64,000 bases of DNA from Nitrincola sp048264025 (GCF_048264025.1 NZ_JBLXDN010000014.1:1-64000); one strand, 5' to 3'. Counted from the stretch's first letter, positions 9,262 through 18,970 are shown. The notes: generated by a model not told the origin, from the sequence alone. Made by a program: numbers and translations.

Positions 9262-10881
9262 ATGCCCATCAGCGAACATGAATATGCCGAACCCGCTTCA
9301 CGCATGCAGTTGGCCGAAAAACTGAGCCATCTATCCAGTTATTCGGAGTTCATGATTTTGCTACTGGGCGATGCAGGCAGTGGCCGAAGCTTGTTGTTAG
9401 ATCAGTTGTCTCGCCTGCATGAGCCTCGTACTCAGCGCATTGCACGTATTGATCTAGATGAAAAAACGGATGTCAGTGGCCTACTCCTGTTGCTGATTAC
9501 CGCCCTGCGTTTGGAGTCAGATGCGCTGATCGATAATCGTAAGCGCCTGGCGGCTATCCACAAACACATACGTGCGCTGGCTGAAGTAGATATTTCACTG
9601 CATCTTCATATTGATAATGCAGATTACCTCAGTGATAACGCTCTGGAGTTGCTATTAAGCCTGTTGCAGCTAGGTGATTCAGCACCACACTTGCTGCTAA
9701 CCGCATTACCCGATTTTGAGCAGCGAGCTGAAGATAAAGGCGTGTTTGAGCGCTTCGAGAGTCGCGTGCATATCCAGCGCCTGGAGCCTTTTACAGAGGT
9801 GGAAGCTGAGGACTTTGTGTTGGCATTACTGCCTGCACAAGCTGACCTGAGTCCAAAACAGTTGCGTAAATTAATTGATGCCGGCGATGGTCATCCAGGT
9901 AGTCTCAAAGCCGCCGTAGCTGCGCTGGTTCAGCAGGGTGGACTGGAAAGCCAGGTGCGTAGTTTTCCTCTGCCACCTTTGCACATGGGGGCGATTGCAC
10001 TGGTATTGCTGCTGATTACCGGATTTGCTGTGTGGCACTATTTGCCAAAAACCGAACATGAGCCTCAGGGTATCGCACGTATTCAGGTTGCACCGACGCC
10101 GGTGTCTGCTAATACTGAGCCTGTTGTGCGGGTTGATGTCATCGAAGCGCGTGAAGAGCTTGCTCAGCGCCTTGCTGAGCAGGAAGCGTTATTGTCTGCA
10201 GCCGAAGAGCCGTCAATTGAGGAGGATGATCAGGTGTCGCCGACAACGGAACAGATCTCCGAGTCGGAGGCTGACCCGGTGGTAGAGGTTAGCGAGACAG
10301 CCGAAGTTGATGCTGTGGCTGAGGTTGTCGAGTTGGAAGAAGTTAACCTTGCTGAAGAGACAAGTGCGGTTACAGAGGTAAACACTGTCACAGCAGACGC
10401 TGTAGCTGAGGTTGAACCTGAACCTGCCCCTGCCCCTGTCCTTCCGGAAGTGGAGGCTCCAGTTGTAGCAGATACACCCGAACCAATTGAACAGAGTGCG
10501 GTGGTTTCAGCCCCTGAGTCTGCTTCAGAGCCTGCGCCAGCCCGTACAGAGCCCGAATTGAGCACTTCGGTTACACCCGGTTCTCAGGCTGAAGTGCTGC
10601 TGGAATGGCCCGACAGTGGCTTTACATTGCAGATGCTAGGCGCACGGTCGGAAGAAAGTGTGGTAAAATTCATCCAATCACAGGAGCAGCCTCAGCGTTT
10701 TTATCGTTTCAAGGCGCTATTTCAGGGTGCGCCATGGCATGTCGTTGTTTATGGCCAATACCCGACTCGTGCAGCCGCAATGGAAGCTGTACGAAGCCTT
10801 CCTGCTGACCTCAGGGATCGAAATCCGTGGGCCAGATCAATATCCAGTGTCAAAGAAGATATTAAAAAAATCGATCAATAA
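9262..10881 (+). CDS. damX: DamX-like protein: ATPase-like N-domain, membrane helix, SPOR domain
   Basis: 539 residues. The N-terminal part (about 1-235) resembles an AAA/ExeA-like ATPase with Walker A GDAGSGRS and a Walker B-like HLHIDNAD. One membrane helix (about 250-270) follows, then a long acidic Glu/Val/Pro/Ala-rich linker (about 285-450) and a C-terminal SPOR domain (about 455-525) that should bind denuded septal peptidoglycan. The longest frame opens at 9214 inside aroB; 9262 is preferred because AGGGAA lies just upstream. E. coli DamX shares the SPOR end and the aroB neighbourhood. The function at division is inferred from this. Confidence 0.8.
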   Translation: MPISEHEYAEPASRMQLAEKLSHLSSYSEFMILLLGDAGSGRSLLLDQLSRLHEPRTQRIARIDLDEKTDVSGLLLLLITALRLESDALIDNRKRLAAIHKHIRALAEVDISLHLHIDNADYLSDNALELLLSLLQLGDSAPHLLLTALPDFEQRAEDKGVFERFESRVHIQRLEPFTEVEAEDFVLALLPAQADLSPKQLRKLIDAGDGHPGSLKAAVAALVQQGGLESQVRSFPLPPLHMGAIALVLLLITGFAVWHYLPKTEHEPQGIARIQVAPTPVSANTEPVVRVDVIEAREELAQRLAEQEALLSAAEEPSIEEDDQVSPTTEQISESEADPVVEVSETAEVDAVAEVVELEEVNLAEETSAVTEVNTVTADAVAEVEPEPAPAPVLPEVEAPVVADTPEPIEQSAVVSAPESASEPAPARTEPELSTSVTPGSQAEVLLEWPDSGFTLQMLGARSEESVVKFIQSQEQPQRFYRFKALFQGAPWHVVVYGQYPTRAAAMEAVRSLPADLRDRNPWARSISSVKEDIKKIDQ

Positions 10882-10901
10882 TGCGTGATTGATCATATAA
10901 T
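10873..10901 (+). promoter_or_regulatory. Putative gltBD promoter with overlapping dyad
   Basis: A perfect TATAAT lies at 10896-10901. The -35 position (about 10873-10878) reads GATCAA, a weak match. The inverted repeat GATCAAT (10873-10879) / ATTGATC (10888-10894) covers the -35 region and overlaps the damX stop codon, so it may be an operator. The leader to gltB would be about 170 bases. Confidence 0.4.
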
Positions 10902-10962
10902 ACGGCCCCTGAGAGGCTGTGATACTGAAAATATCAGTGCCCACGGAAACGCCAAAATTGTT

Positions 10963-11015
10963 CTTATCCCATAAGGGGTGTAGCATAAACACCCCTTTTT
11001 TGACTCCGGGATAAG
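10963..11015 (+). terminator. Nested terminator-like structure in the gltB leader
   Basis: An inner perfect 8-base stem (10974-10981 / 10989-10996) is followed by six T residues (10996-11001), a good intrinsic terminator. An outer perfect 8-base stem (10963-10970 / 11008-11015) encloses the whole inner hairpin and its T-run. The inner hairpin could simply end damX transcription. The outer stem, together with the upstream TATAAT, leaves open an attenuator for gltBD. Confidence 0.6.
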
Positions 11016-11076
11016 GGGTTTTTATATCTTGCGTTAATAGCGCATTGATTTTATTGGTTTTTAGTGAGATTGGCTT

Positions 11077-14000
11077 ATGAGCAATGGTCTGTACCGCCCA
11101 GGTGAATTCAAGGACAACTGCGGCTTTGGTCTGATGGCGCACATGCAGGGAACAGCAAGTCATAGCCTCCTGCAGAAAGCGATTCAGGCATTAGCCTGTA
11201 TGACGCACCGCGGGGGGATTGCAGCAGATGGCAAAACCGGTGACGGTTGTGGTCTGCTGATGCAGAAACCGGACGCATTCATGCGAGCCGTAGCAAAAGA
11301 AGCGCTCAAAGCAGATCTGAGTGATCTCTATGCCGTAGGTATGGTGTTTTTATCTCAAGATCCAGCGTTGGCTGAGCAGGCTCGTAATCAGGTTAATTCC
11401 GAACTGACTCAGTTGGGATTGCGAGTTAAAGGCTGGCGTGAAGTACCGACGGATGAAGCCTGTCTAGGGCCTATCGCCAAAGATACGCTGCCACGTATTG
11501 AACAGGTATTTGTTGATACGGAAGAAAAATCTGAACGTGAATTTGTGATCAGTCTGTTCACCGCCAGACGTAAGGCTGAAATAGCCCTTAGTAATGATCC
11601 TGATTTTTATATCTGTAGCTTGTCGGACAAGGTTATCTCCTACAAGGGTCTGATGATGCCGGTGGACCTGCCGGTATTTTATAAAGATCTCAGCGATGAG
11701 CGCTTGCAGACAGCGATTTGTACTTATCATCAGCGCTTTTCAACCAATACCGCGCCACGCTGGCCATTGGCGCAGCCGTTTCGTTTTCTGGCACATAATG
11801 GTGAAATTAACACCATCGAAGGTAACCGCGCCTGGTCGCGCGCGCGTAGCACCAAGTTTGCTACCCCGCTGCTGCCGAATGTTGATGAATTACAGCCTAT
11901 CGTGAACACCACCGGTTCTGACTCTTCCAGCATGGATAATATGCTGGAGTTTCTGATGGTGGGTGGCATGGATATCTACCGTACGGTGCGCATGATTGTG
12001 CCGCCCGCCTGGCAGAACGTGGAAACCATGGATTCCAATCTGCGTGCATTTTATGAATTCAACTCGATGCACATGGAACCCTGGGATGGTCCCGCCGGTA
12101 TGGTCATGACCGACGGTCGCTATGCTGTGTGTATGCTTGACCGTAATGGTCTGCGACCTTCACGTTGGGTGATGCTCGATGACGGACTGCTGTGTACCGC
12201 ATCTGAAATCGGTGTGTTTGATTATGAACCTTCCAGCATCAAGGCACAGGGGCGTGTCGGGCCAGGGCAGATTTTGGTAGTCGATACGTCGACTGGCGAA
12301 GTTATGCACACGGCCGATGTTGACAAAATTCTGAAATCCCGTCAGCCCTACCGTAAATGGCTCCGCGAACACTCGATTCCCTTGGAACAGACGATGAACT
12401 TCGTCGAAGAGTCCACCTCGTTTCGTGAAATGAGTCCGGAAGAAACCCGCACTCACATGAAAATGTTCCAGGTTACCTTCGAAGAGCGCGACCAGGTACT
12501 GCGCCCATTAGGTGAGTCAGGTATGGAAGCGGTGGGCTCTATGGGAGATGATAAGCCCATGGCCGTGCTGTCGGGTCGGGTCAGATCCGTGTATGACTAC
12601 TTTCGTCAGCAGTTTGCTCAGGTCACTAACCCGCCCATCGATCCACTGCGTGAAGCGATAGTTATGTCGTTGCAGACCTGCATTGGTCGTGAGAAAAATG
12701 TATTTGAAGAAACGCCGGCGCACGCGCGGCGTATCGTGCTGAAATCACCCGTACTGTCGGCGAGTAAGTTCAGACGCTTGCGGGACATGAATATTGAAGA
12801 CTTCGAGTCAGAAACCCTGGATATGCAATACGATCCAGAAGTTGGTCTCAAACAGGCTATTGTCGATCTGTGTCAGCAAGCCGAAGCGGCTGCGCGGCGT
12901 GGCAAGGTCATTCTGATTTTGAGTGATGCTTATATTAAGCAAGGTAAGTTACCAATCCATGCGGCTATGGCGACCGGCGCCGTGAACCAGCACCTGGTGT
13001 CCAAAGGGCTGCGTACCAGCGCTAACCTGGTCGTAGAAACGGCTACAGCGAGAGATTCTCACCACTTTGCCGTGCTGTTTGGTTTTGGTGCTACGGCGAT
13101 TTACCCTTACCTGGCATACCGTGTTCTGAATGATCTGTGTCGCACCGGTGAAATTACTGGCGAGCCACTGCAAGCTCACGAGAGCTACCGTAAAGGCATC
13201 AACAAAGGCTTGATGAAAATCCTGTCGAAGATGGGTATCTCCACCATTGCCTCTTATCGTTCGGCTCAACTGTTTGAAGCTGTTGGTCTTTCAAGCGAAG
13301 TGGTTGATCTCTGTTTCAAAGGGGTGACCAGCCGTATCGAAGGAGCACGTTTCGAACACTTCCAGCAGGAGCAGGCGCTGTTGGCCGCCGAAGCCTGGAG
13401 TGCGCGCAAGCCGATTCAGCAGGGTGGTTTGCTCAAGTATATCCATAATGGCGAATATCACGCCTATAACCCCGATGTAGTCACCACCATTCATCAAGCC
13501 GTGAGCAGCGGTGATGTGCGTGATTATCAGCGTTATGCCGATCTGGTTAACAAACGCGGTGTGGCCACTCTGCGAGACCTGCTGGGTATCCGTAAGGACA
13601 TTCAGCCTATTCCGCTGTCTGAGGTTGAACCCGTCGAGAGCTTGTTTACCCGCTTTGACTCCGCGGCCATGTCGCTGGGAGCCCTGTCTCCTGAAGCACA
13701 TGAAGCTCTGGCTGTAGCCATGAATGAGCTGGGTGGTCGTTCCAACTCCGGTGAGGGTGGTGAAGACCCTGCCCGTCATGGCACTATCAAGCGCTCCAAG
13801 ATCAAGCAGATCGCCTCGGGTCGTTTCGGGGTCACCCCGGAGTACCTGATGAGTGCCGATGTCATGCAGATCAAGGTGGCTCAGGGTGCCAAACCGGGTG
13901 AAGGCGGGCAGTTACCGGGTGGTAAGGTCAATGCGCTGATCGCACGGCTGCGTTACTCAGTACCCGGTGTCACGCTGATTTCACCTCCACCGCATCATGA

Positions 14001-15531
14001 TATCTACTCTATTGAAGATCTGGCGCAGTTGATTTTTGACCTGAAGCAGATCAATCCGGAAGGGCTGGTATCGGTCAAACTGGTATCGCGTCCGGGTGTC
14101 GGCACCATCGCCTGTGGTGTCGCCAAGGCCTATGCCGATCTGATCACCATTTCCGGTTACGATGGCGGTACCGCGGCCTCACCGCTGACCTCTATCCATT
14201 ATGCCGGTTCCCCCTGGGAGCTAGGTCTGGCCGATGCACACCAGTCGTTACGCGGCAACCAGCTGCGCGGCAAAATTCGCCTGCAGACAGACGGTGGTCT
14301 GAAAACCGGTCTGGATGTGGTTAAAGCGGCTATGCTCGGCGCCGAAAGCTTTGGCTTCGGTACCATGCCGATGGTGGCCCTGGGTTGTAAATACCTGCGA
14401 ATCTGTCACCTGAATAACTGCGCCACCGGTGTAGCAACACAGCGTGCTGACCTGCGTGAAGAACACTTCCGTGGCACCGTCGAAATGGTGAAAAATTTCT
14501 TCCGCTTCGTGGCTGAAGAAACACGTCAGTGGATGGCAATGCTGGGTGTGCGCACCTTGGAAGAGCTGGTTGGACGCACAGACCTGCTGGAAGTGCTTGA
14601 AGGTGAAACCGCTAAACAGAAATGTCTGGATCTGTCGCCCTTGCTGAGTCATGCCAATATACCGGCTGATGCACCGCATACGGTACAGCAGCACCGCAAT
14701 GAGCCTTATGATCCGGGTTCATTGAATAATGAGATGCTGGCACAATCCAGTGCCGCGATTCATGACAAGAGTGGCGGGGAATTTTTGTTCAAGATTACCA
14801 ACTGCGATCGCTCAGTAGGTGCTCGCACTTCAGGCCTGATTGCCAAACTACACGGCAACCTGGGCATGTCAGATGAGCCGGTGATTTATAACTTCAAAGG
14901 CCATGCCGGCCAGTCATTTGGTGTCTGGAATGCCGGTGGTCAGTACCTCTACCTGGAAGGTGATGCCAACGATTATGTCGGTAAAGGCATGGCCGGCGGT
15001 AAGATCGTACTGCGCGCCTTTGATGATGTGACATACAAAACCCATGAAGCCTCCATCATGGGTAACACCTGCCTGTATGGTGCAACTGGCGGTAAGCTGT
15101 TTGCAGCCGGTCAGGCCGGTGAGCGTTTCGGTGTACGTAACTCTGGTTGTCATGCGGTAATCGAGGGTGCGGGCGATCATTGTTGTGAATACATGACTGG
15201 TGGCATCATCACGGTACTGGGGAAAACCGGCTATAACTTTGGTGCCGGTATGACCGGTGGCTTTGCTTATGTACTGGATCTGGATAACAGTTTCGTGGAT
15301 AAGTACAACCATGAGCTGGTAGATATCCACCGTATTTCGACTGAGCAGATGGAAGCGCATAAAAACCACCTGCGCTCAACAATCATTGAGTTCACCCGTG
15401 AAACGCGTAGCGCCTGGGGTCAGGAAATCCTGGATAACTTCGATGACTTGATCGGGAAGTTCTGGCTGGTCAAACCCTATGCAACAGGGATCAATGACCT
15501 GCTGAACAGTATTCGCAAACGCCCTGAATAA
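11077..15531 (+). CDS. gltB: Glutamate synthase (NADPH) large subunit
   Basis: Converts glutamine plus 2-oxoglutarate to two glutamates. 1484 residues, normal length. The N-terminal glutaminase (Ntn) domain has its nucleophile at Cys15 in DNCGFG, so a 14-residue propeptide is expected. A central domain, an FMN-binding synthase barrel with GEGGEDPARHG and SGYDGGTAASP, a 3Fe-4S cluster site with the cysteines of CKYLRICHLNNCATG (about residue 1105), and the C-terminal GXGXG beta-helix repeats follow. It is 81 bases upstream of gltD, its small subunit. Confidence 0.97.
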   Translation: MSNGLYRPGEFKDNCGFGLMAHMQGTASHSLLQKAIQALACMTHRGGIAADGKTGDGCGLLMQKPDAFMRAVAKEALKADLSDLYAVGMVFLSQDPALAEQARNQVNSELTQLGLRVKGWREVPTDEACLGPIAKDTLPRIEQVFVDTEEKSEREFVISLFTARRKAEIALSNDPDFYICSLSDKVISYKGLMMPVDLPVFYKDLSDERLQTAICTYHQRFSTNTAPRWPLAQPFRFLAHNGEINTIEGNRAWSRARSTKFATPLLPNVDELQPIVNTTGSDSSSMDNMLEFLMVGGMDIYRTVRMIVPPAWQNVETMDSNLRAFYEFNSMHMEPWDGPAGMVMTDGRYAVCMLDRNGLRPSRWVMLDDGLLCTASEIGVFDYEPSSIKAQGRVGPGQILVVDTSTGEVMHTADVDKILKSRQPYRKWLREHSIPLEQTMNFVEESTSFREMSPEETRTHMKMFQVTFEERDQVLRPLGESGMEAVGSMGDDKPMAVLSGRVRSVYDYFRQQFAQVTNPPIDPLREAIVMSLQTCIGREKNVFEETPAHARRIVLKSPVLSASKFRRLRDMNIEDFESETLDMQYDPEVGLKQAIVDLCQQAEAAARRGKVILILSDAYIKQGKLPIHAAMATGAVNQHLVSKGLRTSANLVVETATARDSHHFAVLFGFGATAIYPYLAYRVLNDLCRTGEITGEPLQAHESYRKGINKGLMKILSKMGISTIASYRSAQLFEAVGLSSEVVDLCFKGVTSRIEGARFEHFQQEQALLAAEAWSARKPIQQGGLLKYIHNGEYHAYNPDVVTTIHQAVSSGDVRDYQRYADLVNKRGVATLRDLLGIRKDIQPIPLSEVEPVESLFTRFDSAAMSLGALSPEAHEALAVAMNELGGRSNSGEGGEDPARHGTIKRSKIKQIASGRFGVTPEYLMSADVMQIKVAQGAKPGEGGQLPGGKVNALIARLRYSVPGVTLISPPPHHDIYSIEDLAQLIFDLKQINPEGLVSVKLVSRPGVGTIACGVAKAYADLITISGYDGGTAASPLTSIHYAGSPWELGLADAHQSLRGNQLRGKIRLQTDGGLKTGLDVVKAAMLGAESFGFGTMPMVALGCKYLRICHLNNCATGVATQRADLREEHFRGTVEMVKNFFRFVAEETRQWMAMLGVRTLEELVGRTDLLEVLEGETAKQKCLDLSPLLSHANIPADAPHTVQQHRNEPYDPGSLNNEMLAQSSAAIHDKSGGEFLFKITNCDRSVGARTSGLIAKLHGNLGMSDEPVIYNFKGHAGQSFGVWNAGGQYLYLEGDANDYVGKGMAGGKIVLRAFDDVTYKTHEASIMGNTCLYGATGGKLFAAGQAGERFGVRNSGCHAVIEGAGDHCCEYMTGGIITVLGKTGYNFGAGMTGGFAYVLDLDNSFVDKYNHELVDIHRISTEQMEAHKNHLRSTIIEFTRETRSAWGQEILDNFDDLIGKFWLVKPYATGINDLLNSIRKRPE

Positions 15532-15576
15532 GCGCGTTCTGAATAACTCCCCTGACGGGTAATGATTAAAGGTAGC

Positions 15577-15593
15577 GCCGGCTGCGAGCCGGC
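15577..15593 (+). other. Intercistronic hairpin between gltB and gltD
   Basis: Perfect 7-base stem GCCGGCT / AGCCGGC with a GCG loop. There is no T-run, so it is not a classical terminator. It probably stabilises or tunes the gltB/gltD mRNA. Confidence 0.5.
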
Positions 15594-15612
15594 CTGCGAA
15601 TGAGGTGTAAAG

Positions 15613-17046
15613 ATGGCTGACCGTCTGAGTAATGATTTTCAGTTTATAGAAGTGGGCCGTAAAGGTCCGGATAAAATCAATGCAACTGTACGTAAGAAGC
15701 AGTTTGCCGAGATCTATGAACCCTTTAAACCGCGTAATGCAGCGAACCAGGCACACCGTTGTCTGGAATGCGGTAACCCTTATTGCGAATGGAAGTGCCC
15801 GGTACACAACTTCATCCCCAACTGGTTGAAGCTGGTATCCGAAGGCAACATCATGGAAGCGGTGGAGCTAAGCCATCAAACCAACACCCTGCCAGAAGTC
15901 TGTGGCCGCGTGTGCCCGCAAGATCGCTTGTGTGAAGGTGCCTGTACCCTGAATGATGGCTTCGGTGCTGTCACCATCGGCTCGGTAGAGAAATACATCA
16001 CCGACACGGCTTTCGCTATGGGCTGGAAGCCGGACATGTCCAACGTGGTCTGGACAGACAAAAAGGTGGCGATTATCGGTGCAGGACCTGCCGGTCTGGG
16101 CTGTGCGGATGTGCTGGTACGCAACGGCGTTAAACCGGTGGTATTTGATCGTTATCCGGAAATCGGTGGCCTGCTGACCTTCGGGATTCCCGAGTTCAAG
16201 CTGGAAAAATCGGTGATGGTGCGTCGTCGTAAAGTCTTCGAAGGTATGGGCATTGAATTCCGCCTGAATACCGAAGTCGGCAAGGATATCACTATCGAAA
16301 CCCTGCTGAGTGAGTACGATGCTGTATTCATGGGAATGGGCACCTACAGTTATATGAAAGGTGGCTTCCCGGGTGAAGACCTGCAAGGGGTGTTCGAAGC
16401 CTTGCCATTCCTGATCTCCAATGTGAACCATTGCCTGGGTTATGATAAAGACGTATCCAACTTCATCAACCTGAAAGGTAAGCGGGTCGTGGTACTCGGT
16501 GGTGGCGATACCGCCATGGACTGTAACCGCACCTCAATCCGTCAGGGCGCAAAATCCGTGACCTGCGCCTACCGTCGTGATGAAGCCAACATGCCTGGCT
16601 CCAAAAACGAAGTGGTCAACGCCCGTGAAGAAGGGGTTAAGTTTGTCTTTAACCGCCAGCCCGTCGAAATCATTGGTGAAGACGGCAAGGTGACCGGTGT
16701 AAAAGTGGTCACCACCCGCATGGGTGAGCCGGATGAAAATGGTCGTCAGCGCGCTGAAGTTGTCGAAGGCTCAGAAGAGATTCTCAAAGCCGATGCGGTA
16801 CTGGTCGCTTTTGGTTTCCGCCCCAGCCCAGCTCCCTGGTTTGCAGAGCAGAATATCAGCCTGCATCAGGATGGCCGGGTTGATACCACCGCACAGCCCA
16901 AAGAAGCCAACCGTTTCGCTTTTCAGACCACGAATGCCAAGGTGTTTGCCGGTGGTGATATGGTCAGAGGTTCAGACCTGGTGGTTACCGCCATCGATGA
17001 AGGACGCAAGGCGGCAGAGGGAATCTTGGATTATTTGCAAGTCTGA
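15613..17046 (+). CDS. gltD: Glutamate synthase (NADPH) small subunit
   Basis: Flavoprotein of 477 residues that passes electrons from NADPH through FAD and two 4Fe-4S clusters to GltB. The N-terminal cysteines lie in CLECGNPYCEWKCP and CGRVCPQDRLCEGAC. The FAD-binding GAGPAGLGCADVL (about residue 156) and the NADPH-binding VVLGGGDTAMDC (about 295) follow. C-terminal AGGDMVRGSDLVV completes the second FAD contact. A clear terminator follows it. Confidence 0.97.
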   Translation: MADRLSNDFQFIEVGRKGPDKINATVRKKQFAEIYEPFKPRNAANQAHRCLECGNPYCEWKCPVHNFIPNWLKLVSEGNIMEAVELSHQTNTLPEVCGRVCPQDRLCEGACTLNDGFGAVTIGSVEKYITDTAFAMGWKPDMSNVVWTDKKVAIIGAGPAGLGCADVLVRNGVKPVVFDRYPEIGGLLTFGIPEFKLEKSVMVRRRKVFEGMGIEFRLNTEVGKDITIETLLSEYDAVFMGMGTYSYMKGGFPGEDLQGVFEALPFLISNVNHCLGYDKDVSNFINLKGKRVVVLGGGDTAMDCNRTSIRQGAKSVTCAYRRDEANMPGSKNEVVNAREEGVKFVFNRQPVEIIGEDGKVTGVKVVTTRMGEPDENGRQRAEVVEGSEEILKADAVLVAFGFRPSPAPWFAEQNISLHQDGRVDTTAQPKEANRFAFQTTNAKVFAGGDMVRGSDLVVTAIDEGRKAAEGILDYLQV

Positions 17047-17059
17047 CAATGATCAAGCA

Positions 17060-17085
17060 AGAAGCCACGCTATGTGGCTTCTTTT
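17060..17085 (+). terminator. Rho-independent terminator of gltBD
   Basis: Perfect 9-base stem (17060-17068 / 17074-17082) with a five-base loop and TTTT, 13 bases after the gltD stop. Confidence 0.8.
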
Positions 17086-17231
17086 CCAATAAATTTACCG
17101 CTTGTCGTTAAAATACTAACGCCCATCCACCTGACTGCTGCATTTGTTCTTTGTCCTGTCTATTCTTAAGGTAATGAAAAAATCAACATTGCCTCCGGTT
17201 TATATAGGTCTATCTAAAAGGAATGTGCTCT

Positions 17232-17699
17232 ATGCGGCTCCACCAGCAGGGTTTGACCCTGATAGAGTTACTAGTTGCTATGATCGTCGCTGTTGTGCTT
17301 TTAACGGTTGCAGTACCTTCATTCCAGCAAATAGCAGCGAATAACGCCCTCAAGTCTACCAGCCGTGATTTGATAGCTGCTCTTAACACTGCGCGTATAC
17401 AGGCCGTTAATGTTCGAGAGGATGTATCTGTAGAGCCTGAAGCCGGTGGTTGGGCAGATGGTTGGATATTGGCTTCGAGCGCCAGCGCAATTGAAGAGCA
17501 GGTAGAAGCGTTTACTCCGCATTCGAATGTCAGCGTACAGCGTCAAGGAGCAGCAGGAGCAATTACATTTTTTGCGCGCGGTGGTGTGGCCAATGGTGGT
17601 GCGACATTCTTGGTTTGCCACAATGATTTGACAGATGGTCGAAAAGTTACAGTATCTTTTTTAGGAAAAATTCAAAGTGAAATAGAGGCCTGTGAATGA
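17232..17699 (+). CDS. fimT: Minor pilin, FimT/GspH type
   Basis: Type IV prepilin-like protein of 155 residues. The class III leader MRLHQQG is followed by LTLIELLVAMIV, with cleavage after Gly7 and the conserved Glu5 of the mature form. A GspH/FimT-like globular part follows, with AANNALKSTSRDLIAALNTAR. ATG 17232 is preferred over 17223 because AAAAGGA (17216-17222) is correctly spaced only for the later one. It is the first gene of the minor pilin operon and likely helps start pilus assembly together with PilV, PilW, PilX and PilY1. FimU is the other possible name. Confidence 0.85.
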   Translation: MRLHQQGLTLIELLVAMIVAVVLLTVAVPSFQQIAANNALKSTSRDLIAALNTARIQAVNVREDVSVEPEAGGWADGWILASSASAIEEQVEAFTPHSNVSVQRQGAAGAITFFARGGVANGGATFLVCHNDLTDGRKVTVSFLGKIQSEIEACE

Positions 17700-18229
17700 A
17701 ATACTGTATACAAAAAAAAGGTCTATCAAAACAAACCGGTGTTGGGATGCTGGAAGTTTTGATCGCTTTAGTTGTATTAGCGGTTGGAGCACTTGGCTTT
17801 GCTGGCCTTCAGTTAGTCTCACTGAAAAATTCTAATGAAGCTAATTTTAGAGCTCAAGCGACACTGATTATTCAAGATGCTATAGAAAGGGTTCAATCTA
17901 ATCCTAAAGAATTAGATCGTTACTTCACTGTTAATAACTGGTCAACTGATCATCAAACAGTCAAGTCTGTGCCGCCAGAACTTTCTAAGTGCATAAGCAA
18001 CAGCTGTACATCTGCGGAAATGGCGGGCTGGGATATAGCGTATTTACAATGGAAGGCTGCTAATACACTACCTTTAGGACGTGTTATTGGGAGTCCGTGT
18101 GGTTTTAACAGTATGGATTGCATGATTGTTAGTTGGAATGAACAAGATATTACTGAATGTATAGATAACAATGGCCTTAACACGGCAGGTGCTGATACTT
18201 ATTGTGTAGTGATGGAGGTTAGCCGCTGA
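17696..18229 (+). CDS. pilV: Minor pilin PilV
   Basis: 177 residues. The prepilin leader ends at a Gly followed by VGMLEVLIALVVLAVGALG, with Glu5 conserved. FAGLQLVSLKNSNEANFRAQA matches the PilV N-terminal domain. It overlaps the upstream gene by four bases and pilW by one, so the genes should be translated together. Several cysteine pairs lie in the C-terminal half (around CISNSC and CGFNSMDC), consistent with secreted pilins. In Pseudomonas PilV joins PilW, PilX and PilY1 in the pilus tip. Confidence 0.88.
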   Translation: MKYCIQKKGLSKQTGVGMLEVLIALVVLAVGALGFAGLQLVSLKNSNEANFRAQATLIIQDAIERVQSNPKELDRYFTVNNWSTDHQTVKSVPPELSKCISNSCTSAEMAGWDIAYLQWKAANTLPLGRVIGSPCGFNSMDCMIVSWNEQDITECIDNNGLNTAGADTYCVVMEVSR

Positions 18230-18969
18230 TGAAAAATGAAACAGGCTTCTCCTTGGTAGAGTTAATGATTGCAATGGTGTTAGGGCTAGTTATTACACTG
18301 GCTGCGGTGCAATTGTTGTTAACTAACCAGCGTACATTTTCCTTGCAGCAATCACTTTCTGAGGTATACGAAGATGCCTATATGGCAATTCGATATATGA
18401 ATACAGATTTACGTCAAGCAGGTAGAGGCGCTACAAATGTTGGTACAATAACCCCTGTAATATATGAAGCTACAAACCCTGGTGATCCGGTTTCAGCTAA
18501 TGGGGTAAGTGATTCTCTTGTCATCACCTATAATGGCACACAAGATTGTGAAGGTGTAGGCAATAATGATGATAAAACAATCGTGAACCACTATTTTATC
18601 AGTAATGGTGAATTGCGTTGTCGTGGGAACCAGGCTGCTTCAGCCAATGGAGTGGTGCTGTTAACTCAAGTTCAACGTTTTAAAGTTTTATATGGTATAG
18701 ATACTGAGAAAGATGATCCTCCTGAAATGAGTGTAACGCAGTTTGTGACTGCAGATGATCTTAGTGATCAAGTAGATAATGGTGCTGTGATTGTTGCGTT
18801 ACGCTATGGTTTTTTATTAAGTGGTGAAAATAACAATTTACCATTAAATGTTAACAATGAAGACTATTATGTATTGGATGATAAGGTAACGCTTGTACCT
18901 AACCGAAGAATTGTCCGAGCATTTACATCTACTGTTCAGTTGCGTAACTATGACTGGGATGGAGTTTAA
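18229..18969 (+). CDS. pilW: Minor pilin PilW
   Basis: 246 residues. MKNETG is followed by FSLVELMIAMVLG, a standard class III signal with Glu5. The next helix, LLTNQRTFSLQQSLSEVYEDA, and the RYMNTDLRQAG motif are typical of PilW. The long globular domain suits a tip-located minor pilin. It starts on the last base of the pilV stop codon (TGATG). Codons are A/T-rich compared with gltBD. Confidence 0.88.
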   Translation: MKNETGFSLVELMIAMVLGLVITLAAVQLLLTNQRTFSLQQSLSEVYEDAYMAIRYMNTDLRQAGRGATNVGTITPVIYEATNPGDPVSANGVSDSLVITYNGTQDCEGVGNNDDKTIVNHYFISNGELRCRGNQAASANGVVLLTQVQRFKVLYGIDTEKDDPPEMSVTQFVTADDLSDQVDNGAVIVALRYGFLLSGENNNLPLNVNNEDYYVLDDKVTLVPNRRIVRAFTSTVQLRNYDWDGV

Positions 18970-18970
18970 T

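Noticed and set aside
10230..10565. Minus-strand Ser/Thr/Ala-rich frame inside the DamX-like gene
   Set aside because: It mirrors the Glu/Val/Pro-rich linker on the other strand, has no ribosome binding site, and has the low-complexity look of a shadow.
13291..13779. Long minus-strand frame of 162 codons inside gltB, and others at 14248-14694 and 14914-15369
   Set aside because: They are antisense to a complete, well-conserved enzyme gene. The composition is rich in His, Thr and Gln with no recognisable domain.
15868..16431. 187-codon minus-strand frame inside gltD
   Set aside because: gltD is intact with all cofactor motifs. The opposite frame has no family resemblance or start signals.
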